This document shows positions 18,902-27,305 of a stretch of DNA of 60,620 nt, piece by piece. A program made the position numbers and the translations under genes. The stretch is taken from positions 1 through 60,620 of the forward strand of contig JAQBTG010000021.1 in assembly GCA_027624955.1 (NCBI GenBank), in the 5' to 3' direction. Origin of the DNA: Pseudomonadota bacterium (GTDB taxonomy: Bacteria > Pseudomonadota > Alphaproteobacteria > UBA828). Positions within the stretch are counted from its first letter, which is position 1. Each line of letters starts with the position of its first letter. Below the pieces are notes generated by a model. It worked only from the letters and a program-made list of their open reading frames with translations. It searched no databases and was not told the DNA's origin.

Positions 18902-19600
18902 ATGGCGCAAGAAAGCATGCAATCGGATGGATCGTCATCTGTTACCGCGAATTATTCGCGAGTTGTTGGAGCCGTTGCCGCCGCCGCCAAGGCGGCCGGC
19001 CGCGACGTGGCGGATATTACCCTGATCACCGTGTCGAAAACACGCGCGGCGGAATTTATCCTGCCGGTGCTGGCTACCGGACAGATTGATTTCGGTGAAA
19101 ACAGGGTGCAGGAAGCCGAAAGCAAATGGCCGGCCCTGAAAGCGCAATATCCTGCGGCGCGGCTTCATCTCATCGGTGCCTTGCAAAGCAACAAGGCGCG
19201 CGAAGCGGTCGCTCTGGCCGACGCTATTCACTCGCTCGACCGCGACAAGCTGGCCCGCGCGGTTGCAGATGAAATGGCACAATCCGGGCGCCGGCCGGAA
19301 TGTTTCATCCAGGTCAATACCGGTGAGGAAGCGCAGAAATCGGGTGTGCTGCCGGGCGACGCAGATGCCCTGATCGAGGCTTGCCGGGAAACATACGCCT
19401 TGCCGCTGGTCGGGCTCATGTGCTTGCCGCCGAACGGCGAGGAGCCGGCGCCGCATTTTGCCCTGCTCAGAAAAATTGCCGAGCGCCATGGTCTGACCAA
19501 ATTGAGCATGGGCATGACCGCTGATTTCGAGACCGCCATCGCCTTCGGAGCCACGCATATCCGAGTCGGCAGCGCAATTTTCGGTGCGCGGCCGGTTTAG
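18902..19600 (+). CDS. yggS: YggS family pyridoxal phosphate homeostasis protein
   Basis: A 232-aa PLP-binding protein of the YggS/PLPBP family, which buffers PLP and affects amino-acid and keto-acid balance without known catalysis. Lys46 in 'LITVSKT' should carry PLP. Also visible are 'IDFGENRVQEAESKW', 'LHLIGALQSNKAREAV', 'FIQVNTGEEAQKSG', 'LSMGMTADFETAIAFGATH' and 'RVGSAIFGAR', the phosphate-binding end. Length is standard. It is divergent from the ThiE-like gene and convergent with the L,D-transpeptidase homologue. Confidence 0.94.
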   Translation: MAQESMQSDGSSSVTANYSRVVGAVAAAAKAAGRDVADITLITVSKTRAAEFILPVLATGQIDFGENRVQEAESKWPALKAQYPAARLHLIGALQSNKAREAVALADAIHSLDRDKLARAVADEMAQSGRRPECFIQVNTGEEAQKSGVLPGDADALIEACRETYALPLVGLMCLPPNGEEPAPHFALLRKIAERHGLTKLSMGMTADFETAIAFGATHIRVGSAIFGARPV

Positions 19601-19619
19601 AGCCGCCCAGCGATTCTCG

Positions 19620-20165
19620 TCACTCTGATTTCTCAACGCAGAGCCGTGCACACGGATGCACGGCGCTGAGAATAGCCAGCAAATCCTCTTTACGTAGCGC
19701 CACGCCGCCATTCGTCGGTTTGAGGTCCTCGCCCGAGATATGCAGGAACACCGCACTTCCGGCACCCGGCACCACAGGATTGTCATTCTGGCCGAGCACG
19801 ACGATTACGTCGTAGAGCGAATCTGTGCGCCACAGAAGTTCGCAACTCGCCTGCACGGGTTGGCGGATCTGGTGATTATAAAGCGGGTGCTCGGCGTCGT
19901 TGCACCAGCCGTCGCGCGGCGACAGCGGCGCCAGAGGAAGCGCCGTGCGCGGTGGCGCCAGCCGGTCGGGGCGATAGAGCACGCGGCGCAAGGGAAACAT
20001 GCCAAGCGGCGTGGCGCCGTCCCCCTCGATTTTCTCGCGGCGGACGCCGCCCTGGCCCAGCGCGCACGGAAAGCGGGCCTCATTCCAGCGCAGTATTCCC
20101 GATTCATCGACCCTCAGGTCGCGGCTTTCCGGAGCCGTATTTCGATCGGATGGACCACCGCTCAT
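19620..20165 (-). CDS. L,D-transpeptidase (YkuD) homologue lacking the catalytic Cys
   Basis: A 181-aa YkuD-type protein related to short alphaproteobacterial L,D-transpeptidases that crosslink peptidoglycan or modify its stem peptides. Fold landmarks are 'EGDGATPLGMFPL', 'VVLGQNDNPVVPGAGSAVFL' and the active-site His142 in 'FLHIS'. The nucleophile position of the usual 'T(E/N)GCVAL' motif reads 'TNGGVAL', with Gly154 encoded by GGC where Cys (TGC) is expected. There is no signal peptide. The ORF is otherwise intact, so it is either a pseudoenzyme, a very recent inactivation or a base-call error. It converges on yggS and lies 9 nt after the unknown gene upstream. Confidence 0.82.
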   Translation of the reverse strand: MSGGPSDRNTAPESRDLRVDESGILRWNEARFPCALGQGGVRREKIEGDGATPLGMFPLRRVLYRPDRLAPPRTALPLAPLSPRDGWCNDAEHPLYNHQIRQPVQASCELLWRTDSLYDVIVVLGQNDNPVVPGAGSAVFLHISGEDLKPTNGGVALRKEDLLAILSAVHPCARLCVEKSE

Positions 20166-20174
20166 GCCCGCATC

Positions 20175-21125
20175 CTAAATTTTGGAATCCAAGAGATCGC
20201 CGCGATCGTGCGCGCCGCCAAAGGATTTTTCGTATTTGTCGAGAGCCCTACTCATGGCTTCGGCGACCCAATCAGGCGAGGCTGGATCGACGCCCGGCGG
20301 CACAGCTACTTCTGGCCAATCCATTTTGTTGCCGGCCGAGAATACAGTGTCCGAAGCCGCGGAAGCGTGCGGGATGAGCGTCTTCGCTTCTTTCGAATGA
20401 AGGATTGCGTTGCGCACAGCTGTATCGATCGCGGGAGTCTCCACCGAGTCGGGCACGACGCCGAGCGAGGACAGCAGCAACGCTTTCTGTCCTTCATCCA
20501 TGCGGTCGAGAAATCCAAGCGCGTCTGGGCGCGGTGTCAATTCGGCCGGATTTTCTTCGGGCGCGATATCAATCAGCGGCGCCGGCGTCGGGCCAGCCGC
20601 GGGAGCGATTCTGGTCAGAACTTCAGTTTCCGGATCGCTTACCACTGGTGTCGGCGTAAACGCGGCGTTGCGGCTCTCGTCTTCGCGCGGATCTGAATCG
20701 AACAGCGCCAGCGCAAGTTCTCCGACATCTTTGCCGGCTACCTGTTTGACCACCGCATTGCCGAGCGCCGCCGCGAAGCCGATCGAGCCGCCGAAAATGG
20801 CGCCACCCAGAATGCGTGCGCCCTGGGAGATCGTATCGCCGGTAAGTTCGCGGTAGATGGTTGAGACGAGGGGAATATGCTGTAGTGGATTGATGAGATC
20901 GAGAAAATCGTCAAAGCCGAAGCCGTCAGCACCGAAAAACGCCTCGGTCTCACGCTCGGCCAGCACGCTTTCGCCGTCCAATCCGGCGGCCTCGGCGATG
21001 ACTTGGCTGAACTCCCTGCCGCTATTCGGCTCTCTCGGCGCGCCGGAGAGACCAAACAATTTGTCATGGTATTGAACGCTCGCGCGATCGCGCGTGCTCA
21101 TGAATTGCAGATTGTCGAATGCCAC
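20175..21125 (-). CDS. Conserved hypothetical protein with Gly/Ala-rich helix
   Basis: I cannot name this 316-residue protein. GTG at 21125 is preferred because AAAGGA lies about 6 nt upstream; a longer form from 21140 is possible. The best structured part is about 80-150: 'INPLQHIPLVSTIYRELTGD' followed by a glycine- and alanine-rich hydrophobic helix 'GGAIFGGSIGFAAALGNAV', which could insert in a membrane. The rest is acidic and Pro-rich, suggesting disorder, and the C-terminus is 'ALDKYEKSFGGAH'. It lies just upstream of the L,D-transpeptidase homologue on the same strand, so the two are probably co-transcribed. Confidence 0.7.
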   Translation of the reverse strand: MAFDNLQFMSTRDRASVQYHDKLFGLSGAPREPNSGREFSQVIAEAAGLDGESVLAERETEAFFGADGFGFDDFLDLINPLQHIPLVSTIYRELTGDTISQGARILGGAIFGGSIGFAAALGNAVVKQVAGKDVGELALALFDSDPREDESRNAAFTPTPVVSDPETEVLTRIAPAAGPTPAPLIDIAPEENPAELTPRPDALGFLDRMDEGQKALLLSSLGVVPDSVETPAIDTAVRNAILHSKEAKTLIPHASAASDTVFSAGNKMDWPEVAVPPGVDPASPDWVAEAMSRALDKYEKSFGGAHDRGDLLDSKI

Positions 21126-21250
21126 GGCGAATCCTTTCACGTTACTCTTGCAAAAGGCGGGCCAAAAATTGGTGGTGCGATATCAAAAGCTTTTGGCGGT
21201 GCTTCACAGTCAAATCACCACAGCGGCAAATTTTGCCGGGCTGAATGCGC

Positions 21251-21856
21251 CTAGGATTCGCTGATTCGTGCTTCGAGCGTGGCCCTGACCGCGGGCCAGA
21301 TTTCGTCGATTACCGCGAACTGGACGGTGTCGCGCACGCGGCCTCCGGGCATCACCATATGGCGGCGCAACAATCCTTCCTCCACCGCGCCCAATTTCAA
21401 GATCGCGCGGCGAGCGCGCTGGTTGAGCGCATCGGTCCGCAGTTCGACCCGCTGGGCGCCCAGTGTCTCGAAGGCATGTTCTAGCAGTAGCAATTTTGCC
21501 GCCGCATTGGCACGCCCGCCCCAATGGCTTGGCGCGAGCCAGGTCCAGCCAATCTCGAGGCGGCGGTGCTCCGCTGCGATATTCAAATAGCGGGTGCTGC
21601 CGACGAGCGCACCGCCTTGCGTCATTCGGATGGCAAAGGATAGTTGCTGCCGGGTTTTCTCCAATCGACGGGTTTCCGTAAACCACGGCTCCAAGCTGTC
21701 TGCGTCGGACAGATCGGCGGCCATGTATTGCCAGATATCAGTGCCCCGTGCCGCTTCTCTAAGGCCGCGCAAATGATTCCGCCGCAATGGTTCTAGCATC
21801 ACCACCGGTCCACTCAATGTGGTGGCCGAAATATTCATAGGTGCGTCACCAGCCAT
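21251..21856 (-). CDS. GNAT family N-acetyltransferase (RimJ/RimL-like)
   Basis: A 201-aa acetyl-CoA-dependent acetyltransferase of the RimJ/RimL type. Family features are 'LRRNHLRGLREAA', 'QGGALVGSTRYLNI', 'RLEIGWTWLAPSHWGGRANA', which is the acetyl-CoA-binding strand-loop, and 'AILKLGAVEEGLLRRHMVM'. Members acetylate ribosomal-protein N-termini, amino acids or small molecules; the substrate here cannot be told. It is divergent from the response regulator (about 100 nt between starts). Confidence 0.88.
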   Translation of the reverse strand: MAGDAPMNISATTLSGPVVMLEPLRRNHLRGLREAARGTDIWQYMAADLSDADSLEPWFTETRRLEKTRQQLSFAIRMTQGGALVGSTRYLNIAAEHRRLEIGWTWLAPSHWGGRANAAAKLLLLEHAFETLGAQRVELRTDALNQRARRAILKLGAVEEGLLRRHMVMPGGRVRDTVQFAVIDEIWPAVRATLEARISES

Positions 21857-21961
21857 CGATACCTCGCCATTGCGGTTTGATGAATTTTCACCATTATCTA
21901 TGTCCTGTATAGGTGACGGCTATTTACCTTATCTGATGATGACATTGCTTCGGATGTGTTT

Positions 21962-22651
21962 ATGACTACCCGCAAGAGTATCTTACTGGTCGACGATGAC
22001 GACGCCTTGCGCCAATCCCTGGCCGAGCAGCTTGGCGTCTACGAGGAATTTTTCGCCACCGAGGCGGTCAATGGCGGTGAGGCGCTTGAAATCGTCAAAA
22101 CTAAAAGCTTCGATCTGGTTTTGCTCGATGTTGGCCTGCCCGACATGGACGGTCGCGAATTGTGCAAGCTCTTCCGGCGGAACGGCGTCAAGGCGCCAAT
22201 CATCATGTTGACCGGCGCCGACAGCGAAGCCGACACGATTCTTGGCCTCGATTCAGGCGCCAATGATTATGTCACCAAACCATTCCGCCTCGGCGTCCTG
22301 TTGGCGCGTATCCGCGCCCAGTTGCGCCAGCATGAACAAAGTGAGGATGCGACCTTCAGCATCGGCCGATTTACCTTCCGCCCGGCCGCTAAGGTTCTGA
22401 TAGACCCAGATACCGAGCGCAAAATTCGCCTGACCGAAAAGGAAACCGCGATCCTCAAATATCTTTACCGCGCCCGCGACGAAGTGGTCGGACGCGATGT
22501 CCTTTTGAACGAAGTCTGGGGCTACAACGCCGACGTTGCCACACATACGTTGGAAACCCATATTTACCGGCTGCGCCAGAAGATTGAGGTAGACCCTTCC
22601 AGTGCTCAGCTTCTGGTAACGGAAGGCGGCGGTTACCGGCTCGTGCGATAA
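21962..22651 (+). CDS. OmpR/PhoB-family response regulator (orphan)
   Basis: A 229-aa two-domain transcription factor. The receiver has the acidic pocket 'LLVDDDDALR', phospho-acceptor Asp56 in 'LLDVGLPDMDG', and Lys in 'DYVTKPFR'. The C-terminal winged helix has 'LTEKETAILKYLYRARDEVV', 'LLNEVWGYNADVATHTLETH' and 'YRLRQKIE'. ATG 21962 is chosen; GTG 21956 is an alternative. No histidine kinase lies next to it, so the partner must be elsewhere. It converges on the MFS gene with 1 nt between stops. Confidence 0.95.
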   Translation: MTTRKSILLVDDDDALRQSLAEQLGVYEEFFATEAVNGGEALEIVKTKSFDLVLLDVGLPDMDGRELCKLFRRNGVKAPIIMLTGADSEADTILGLDSGANDYVTKPFRLGVLLARIRAQLRQHEQSEDATFSIGRFTFRPAAKVLIDPDTERKIRLTEKETAILKYLYRARDEVVGRDVLLNEVWGYNADVATHTLETHIYRLRQKIEVDPSSAQLLVTEGGGYRLVR

Positions 22652-22652
22652 G

Positions 22653-23888
22653 TTAACGCGCGCCGCCGCGCGGCGCCAACATCAGGCTGAGCGCCAGGGC
22701 TGCAAATGCTCCGGCCACTGACACGCCGCCGAACACCTGGCCGATGCCCTGCCATGAACCCATGCTAAGCAAAACGGGCGGCAGCAGGATCGGCCCCAGC
22801 AGGACTCCGAAATTGCGCCCGGTCATGATGATACCGAAAGCGCTGCCGCCGGCGTTTGCGGCGCCGAGGATCAGCGCTGGCGCCGCGAACAGAAAAGTCG
22901 CCGAGATTCCTGCAGCGATGCCGAAAATAATGAGCCCTGCCAACCCGAGAAGGCTGTTGTCCAAATAGGGTAACCCAAACCAAACCGCAGCCTGAAAGGC
23001 TAGGCTGAGTGCGAGGACGGGGGCGAGTGGCATCCCGGCGCGCAACAGAAAGCCGCTCGCGATACTGAAGATAAGTATCAAAATTGACGGTATGGCATAG
23101 GCGAGAATGGTGGACTCGGCGCCCAGACCTCGCGCCTCCACCAAATATTGCGGCAGCCATGTCAACATGGCGAACATTTCCGTCGACCACAGGGTAAAAC
23201 TCGCCGCCACCAGGGCCAGTGCCAAGCGGTGGCGCCGGGAGAAATCGCCAAGCGGCATGGGGCCGCCGGAGTTTGCCGCGGCGCGGCGTGGCGCATTGTG
23301 GATCGCCGCGCGCCAGCCCAATCCGATCACCACCACGGTGAGTCCGATGCCGACCCACCATACCGGGCGCCATTCGGCATTCCCGACAAACGGATGCGCG
23401 ACGCCCATGGCAATCAATTGCCCCAACGGAATCCACGCCGCAAAAAGCGCGATGGCGATGGTCTTGTGGCGGCTGCTGGCACTGGTGGTCGCCAGCACCG
23501 GCGCGGTGACGGCGAGAATCGCAAAGCCCAGTCCCTCAAATCCGCGCGCCAGAAACATTAAGGGAATGGCGGCAGGCGCGGCCAAGGTAACGACGCTGCC
23601 GACGATAAAGAGCAACGCCGCGGCGAGCAGGAACGGCGGCATCCCGTACCGCTGCAATCTCGCGCCCAACAAGGCTGAGGTGGCGAGACCGATGGCGGCA
23701 TAGATCGACATAAAGCCGCCGGCCGCGAACAGACCGTAGTCATATTGCCTGAGCAGTATCGGCAGGACCGGTGGCAGCTTGAACAAATGATAGGCGGCGA
23801 GCGCACCAAGGCCGAGGCCGAGCGCAACACCAGACCAGCTTGTCGGCGGCTCCACCGCGACGCTGGCGGAATGAGGTTCTGACGCCAC
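22653..23888 (-). CDS. Major facilitator superfamily transporter
   Basis: A 411-aa inner-membrane protein with about 12 hydrophobic segments and a central hydrophilic loop near residue 200 ('RAAIHNAPRRAAANSGGPMP'). The motif-A region after TM2 reads 'GARLQRYGMPP'. The order 'ARGFEGLGFAILAVTAPVL' resembles the CynX/NimT-like branch (cyanate or nitroimidazole exporters), but the substrate is unknown. It lies head to tail with the enoyl-CoA hydratase gene upstream (33-nt gap), so they may be co-transcribed. Confidence 0.88.
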   Translation of the reverse strand: MASEPHSASVAVEPPTSWSGVALGLGLGALAAYHLFKLPPVLPILLRQYDYGLFAAGGFMSIYAAIGLATSALLGARLQRYGMPPFLLAAALLFIVGSVVTLAAPAAIPLMFLARGFEGLGFAILAVTAPVLATTSASSRHKTIAIALFAAWIPLGQLIAMGVAHPFVGNAEWRPVWWVGIGLTVVVIGLGWRAAIHNAPRRAAANSGGPMPLGDFSRRHRLALALVAASFTLWSTEMFAMLTWLPQYLVEARGLGAESTILAYAIPSILILIFSIASGFLLRAGMPLAPVLALSLAFQAAVWFGLPYLDNSLLGLAGLIIFGIAAGISATFLFAAPALILGAANAGGSAFGIIMTGRNFGVLLGPILLPPVLLSMGSWQGIGQVFGGVSVAGAFAALALSLMLAPRGGAR

Positions 23889-23921
23889 TAAGTTTCCGAG
23901 TTTGCTGTCAGATTTATGGGT

Positions 23922-24680
23922 CTAGCGGCCGGTAAAACGTGGCGCGCGTTTTTCCTTGAACGCCCGAATGCCTTCTTTGGCGTCCTCGGAGCGGAACGAG
24001 TCCAGCGCGATTTGCCGCGCCGCCGCTTCGTCCAACTGTCCCGCCGCGATATCGTTTAAGAGACCCTTCATACCCGCGACCGCGCGCGGCGAGAGGGCGG
24101 CGATGCGGGCCGCTAATGCGTCGCATTCACCGGCCAGCGCCTCAGGTTCAACCAGACGATCGAGAAAGCCGATGTTCAGCAATGTCTCGCCGTCCATGCG
24201 CTCGCCGGTGAGCAACAGGCGCTTGGCGGCGCCGAGGCCAACGCGCGAGACGATCCGCTTCAATCCGGACGCGAAATAGATCAGACCAAGCGCCGCAGGC
24301 GGCAGACGCAGTTCCATGCCGATGACGCCGATGCGGAAGTCGCAGGCCAGCGCCAATTCGCAGGCGCCGCCATAAACCGAACCGTTGAGCGCGCAGATGA
24401 CGGCCGGGCGTGCCTCTTCGAGCCGCCGGACGGTCCGCTCGAACTGATTCTTCTCCCAATCGGCGCCTTCGATTTCGCTGATCTCGAACCCCGCGCTGAA
24501 ACATTTCGCTCCGCTCCCGGTAAGAATGATCACGCGAACATCCGCGGCCGCATCGATTTGTTCGATTAGTGTCTCCAGACGCGTCAAGTCAGCCTCGCGC
24601 AGACGGTTAAGTTCCGCTTCGCGCATGAGCGTCAATGTGGCGCAGTGGCCATCTATGGTCAGTTCGATCGACGGAGTCAT
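23922..24680 (-). CDS. Enoyl-CoA hydratase/isomerase family protein
   Basis: A 252-aa crotonase-fold protein acting on acyl-CoA thioesters. The start at 24680 gives 'MTPSIELTIDGHCATLTL', the usual crotonase N-terminus; a longer frame to 24746 adds an unlikely basic leader. The oxyanion-hole segments are 'KCFSAGFEISEIEGAD' and 'ALNGSVYGGACELALACDFR'. The hydratase catalytic Glu region reads 'RLPPAALGLIY' and does not show both canonical glutamates clearly, so isomerase or another crotonase activity is possible. The C-terminal 'EGIRAFKEKRAPRFTGR' is typical. Confidence 0.9.
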   Translation of the reverse strand: MTPSIELTIDGHCATLTLMREAELNRLREADLTRLETLIEQIDAAADVRVIILTGSGAKCFSAGFEISEIEGADWEKNQFERTVRRLEEARPAVICALNGSVYGGACELALACDFRIGVIGMELRLPPAALGLIYFASGLKRIVSRVGLGAAKRLLLTGERMDGETLLNIGFLDRLVEPEALAGECDALAARIAALSPRAVAGMKGLLNDIAAGQLDEAAARQIALDSFRSEDAKEGIRAFKEKRAPRFTGR

Positions 24681-24874
24681 GAGGATTTCTCTGGTTGGCG
24701 AAGGTTGCGAGAGGCGACGGCGGGCCGGCACGGCGAATCTGGGCAAACCCTACTTCAGGTGAGCGCTCCTGTGTAGACGACGTGAAAAAGAATGTATTCG
24801 ATTTGGGGTTTCGCCCGAGCGGCGCTTGAGGCAGACTGCGGCCAATTCTAGATGAAACTTTGGCGGGGAAACGC

Positions 24875-25708
24875 GTGGCCACAGAGCTCGAATTTTTCGT
24901 GCGCTTTTGGGGCGTGCGAGGCAGCATCCCCTGCCCAGGAGAGGCAACCTCGCGCTATGGTGGCAACACATCGTGCATCGAAGTGCGGTGCGGCGAACAT
25001 TTGCTGATTTTTGATGCCGGGACCGGATTTTCAGAACTGGGAAAGAGATTGCGCGGCGAAGGCCCGCTCGATGCTGACCTATTCCTCACGCACACCCATT
25101 ATGATCACATTTGGGGCTGGCCGCATTTTTCTCCCGGCTTGGACGCGGAAACGCGGCTTCATATTCGGGCCGGGCATTTGATTCCCGAGCATCGTATCGA
25201 GGACCTTATGCTCGGTCTTTTGAATGACCCCCTAAATCCCCTAAATTCAGAGACCCTGCGCGCCAATATTGTGTTCGAAGATTTCATCATCGGTGACACC
25301 ATCGAACCTCGGCCTGGTATCGTGGTGCGTACCGCCCATCTCAATCACCCCAACCGCGCCTCTGGTTACCGTATTGAATTTGACGGCCGCTCCATTTGTT
25401 ATCTGACTGATCACGAACACACTGAAGACGGTCCCGACGAAGCGCTGGTCGAATTGACCAGATCAGCAAATCTGGTGATTTATGATTCGACCTATACGGA
25501 AGAGGAATATCCTAAACATGTTGGTTGGGGTCACTCGACCTGGAACGAAGGCGTCAAGCTGTGCAACATTGCGGACGCAGGAACATTCGTTGTTTTTCAT
25601 CACGATCCGGGACATGACGACAAGTTCATGGACCAAATAGCGCATGACGCGGCCGCGGCGCGCCCCGGCACTGTCGTCGCGCGCGAGGGTTTGGTGCTGC
25701 GCCCTTGA
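24875..25708 (+). CDS. MBL-fold metallo-hydrolase
   Basis: A 277-aa metallo-beta-lactamase-fold hydrolase of the 'FWGVRGSIPCPG' subgroup. The dinuclear metal site is 'HTHYDH' (73-78), with further ligand regions 'RTAHLNHPNRASGYR' and 'CYLTDHEH', and a late 'FHHDPGHDD'. The GTG start at 24875 is preferred because GGGGA lies about 8 nt upstream; TTG 24860 is the alternative. Members are often phosphodiesterase-like, but no substrate can be inferred. It precedes the methyltransferase gene by 16 nt on the same strand. Confidence 0.88.
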   Translation: MATELEFFVRFWGVRGSIPCPGEATSRYGGNTSCIEVRCGEHLLIFDAGTGFSELGKRLRGEGPLDADLFLTHTHYDHIWGWPHFSPGLDAETRLHIRAGHLIPEHRIEDLMLGLLNDPLNPLNSETLRANIVFEDFIIGDTIEPRPGIVVRTAHLNHPNRASGYRIEFDGRSICYLTDHEHTEDGPDEALVELTRSANLVIYDSTYTEEEYPKHVGWGHSTWNEGVKLCNIADAGTFVVFHHDPGHDDKFMDQIAHDAAAARPGTVVAREGLVLRP

Positions 25709-25724
25709 CCAAGCGCGCGATGTC

Positions 25725-26564
25725 ATGAGCATGCGCCGCACGGTGATGGGTCTGGCAACAGTATTAGGGTTGGCGCAGAAGGGTTTCTTTATTCCCTATC
25801 GTTATGCGCATGCCTTGCCGCGCCCGGGCGGGCGGGCGCCTTACGCCGTTCTCGGTGAATTGCTACATGCGTATGAGGATGATTTCCGCACCTTGCTCGA
25901 AGGCATGGATGGGCTCCTCCCCGACCTCAAGAAAATTAGCGTGGATTCGCCGCCCGAGCCGCGCTGGAACCAGGATTGGTTTCCCCGCCTTGATGCGGCG
26001 GCGGCCTATACCTTGGTGCGGGCTGGACGGCCGCGTCATATCGTTGAAGTCGGCTCCGGCCATTCCACACGCTTTCTCGCCCGCGCCATGCGCGACGGTG
26101 GCATCAACGGCCGCATCACCGCCATTGATCCTCATCCGCGCAGCAGTCTGGCTGGCATTCCAGACCTCGAATTGCTGCGCGCGCCAGTGCAGGACATCGG
26201 CCTGCAAGTATTCGATTCGCTCAGTCGGGGCGATATGCTGTTTATCGATTCAAGCCATGTCCTGATGCCGGGCTCGGATGTCGACCTGTTGATCAACCGC
26301 GCCCTGCCCGCCCTGCCATCGGGCGTTCTGGTACATTTTCACGATATTTTCCTGCCTGATGACTATCCGCCGCACTGGGCGTGGCGCGGTTACAACGAAC
26401 AGCTTGCCGTGGCAGCGCTGTTGACTTCGAAATCCTACGCACCGGTGTTCGCCAGTCACTTCGTGGTATCGAGAATGCGTGAAGTTCTCGGCCGCACTGG
26501 CGTTTCGCGCATTTTACGACCGGAGGGCGCTTTCGAATCGTCGCTCTGGCTGCGCAAGATTTAG
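25725..26564 (+). CDS. Class I SAM-dependent methyltransferase (Methyltransf_24-like)
   Basis: A 279-aa protein with SAM-binding 'IVEVGSGHSTRFLARAM' (motif I at about 108-112), 'ITAIDPHPR', 'MLFIDSSHVLMPGSDVD' and 'VLVHFHDIFLPDDYP'. This set matches the Methyltransf_24 family found in cephalosporin-hydroxylase-like and glycan-modifying enzymes. The ATG at 25725 starts 'MSMRRTVMGLATV'. The 3' end overlaps the convergent P460-like gene by 4 bp. The presence of other methyltransferases at 29.6, 34.0 and 46.4 kb hints at a glycan role, which is inference. Confidence 0.87.
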   Translation: MSMRRTVMGLATVLGLAQKGFFIPYRYAHALPRPGGRAPYAVLGELLHAYEDDFRTLLEGMDGLLPDLKKISVDSPPEPRWNQDWFPRLDAAAAYTLVRAGRPRHIVEVGSGHSTRFLARAMRDGGINGRITAIDPHPRSSLAGIPDLELLRAPVQDIGLQVFDSLSRGDMLFIDSSHVLMPGSDVDLLINRALPALPSGVLVHFHDIFLPDDYPPHWAWRGYNEQLAVAALLTSKSYAPVFASHFVVSRMREVLGRTGVSRILRPEGAFESSLWLRKI

Positions 26565-27181
26565 CGCCGCAAAAATTCCTCCGGCAGCTCGAACAGGTGA
26601 TCGCGCTCTGCTACCTGGAGATGGCATTCGCCGCAAAATTCAACCGCCCGGTTGCCGTCGCCGCCGGTTGTGCCGAATAGCTTGCCGTTGGGCATGATCA
26701 TCGCGTAGCGCCAATCGCCGAATCTAGGCGCGAAGCCCGGCGGCATTTTCTCCATCGTAAACAGTGGCCCGCGTGAAATGCCGCCAGATTCGACCGCGGA
26801 AATCGAATCCTTGATTACGATACTGCCGACCGGCATCGGCTGATCCGCACTCGCTGTGAAGAAATCACTCGATTTGTCGTTGAGGTACACATTGACGAAC
26901 CGAGAGCCGTGCTGATCCGAAATATAGGGCGTGGTGTTGAGCCGCTTCCAGGCGCGGTAATCCATTTTATCCATACCCGATTTGAGATAGCCGGTGACCA
27001 AGCTGTCCAATAGCGCGTCGTAAATTTTCTCCGCCTCGTCGGGTGCAAGAGCACGCGGATCGAGAACGCGAATATGGCCGCCCTCGGGCCATCTTTCGAG
27101 AACCACGTCGTCTGCTGAAATATAAGCGGGCCAAAATACCAGAAAAAGCGCGGCGAGCATCAGCGTGCGAATACGAATCAT
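26561..27181 (-). CDS. Periplasmic cytochrome P460-like haem protein
   Basis: A 206-aa exported protein. The internal ATG at 27181 starts a good signal peptide ('MIRIRTLMLAALFLVFWPAY', then 'ISA'); the longer frame to 27280 would bury it. A single c-type haem site 'CGECH' is at residues 183-187 near the C-terminus. Before it come 'VNVYLNDKSSDFF', 'MPVGSIVIKDSI' and 'FTMEKMPPGF', the layout of the cytochrome P460 family. Known P460 members oxidise hydroxylamine, but most homologues are uncharacterised. It lies 124 nt downstream of the permease genes and may share their transcript. Confidence 0.8.
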   Translation of the reverse strand: MIRIRTLMLAALFLVFWPAYISADDVVLERWPEGGHIRVLDPRALAPDEAEKIYDALLDSLVTGYLKSGMDKMDYRAWKRLNTTPYISDQHGSRFVNVYLNDKSSDFFTASADQPMPVGSIVIKDSISAVESGGISRGPLFTMEKMPPGFAPRFGDWRYAMIMPNGKLFGTTGGDGNRAVEFCGECHLQVAERDHLFELPEEFLRR

Positions 27182-27305
27182 TACCAGAGGTCCAACAGTT
27201 GTGGCAGCCCTGAGCGATAGCAGCCCTGTGAGATATATGTTGCTGCAGGGCGCCGAGCGCCAATAAATCGCGCTCAACAATGCGTGATAGCGCGTGCGCG
27301 GTCTC

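Noticed and set aside
19740-20696. 318-aa plus-strand ORF
   Set aside because: Covers the antisense strand of the transpeptidase homologue and the unknown gene; no ribosome site and no domain.
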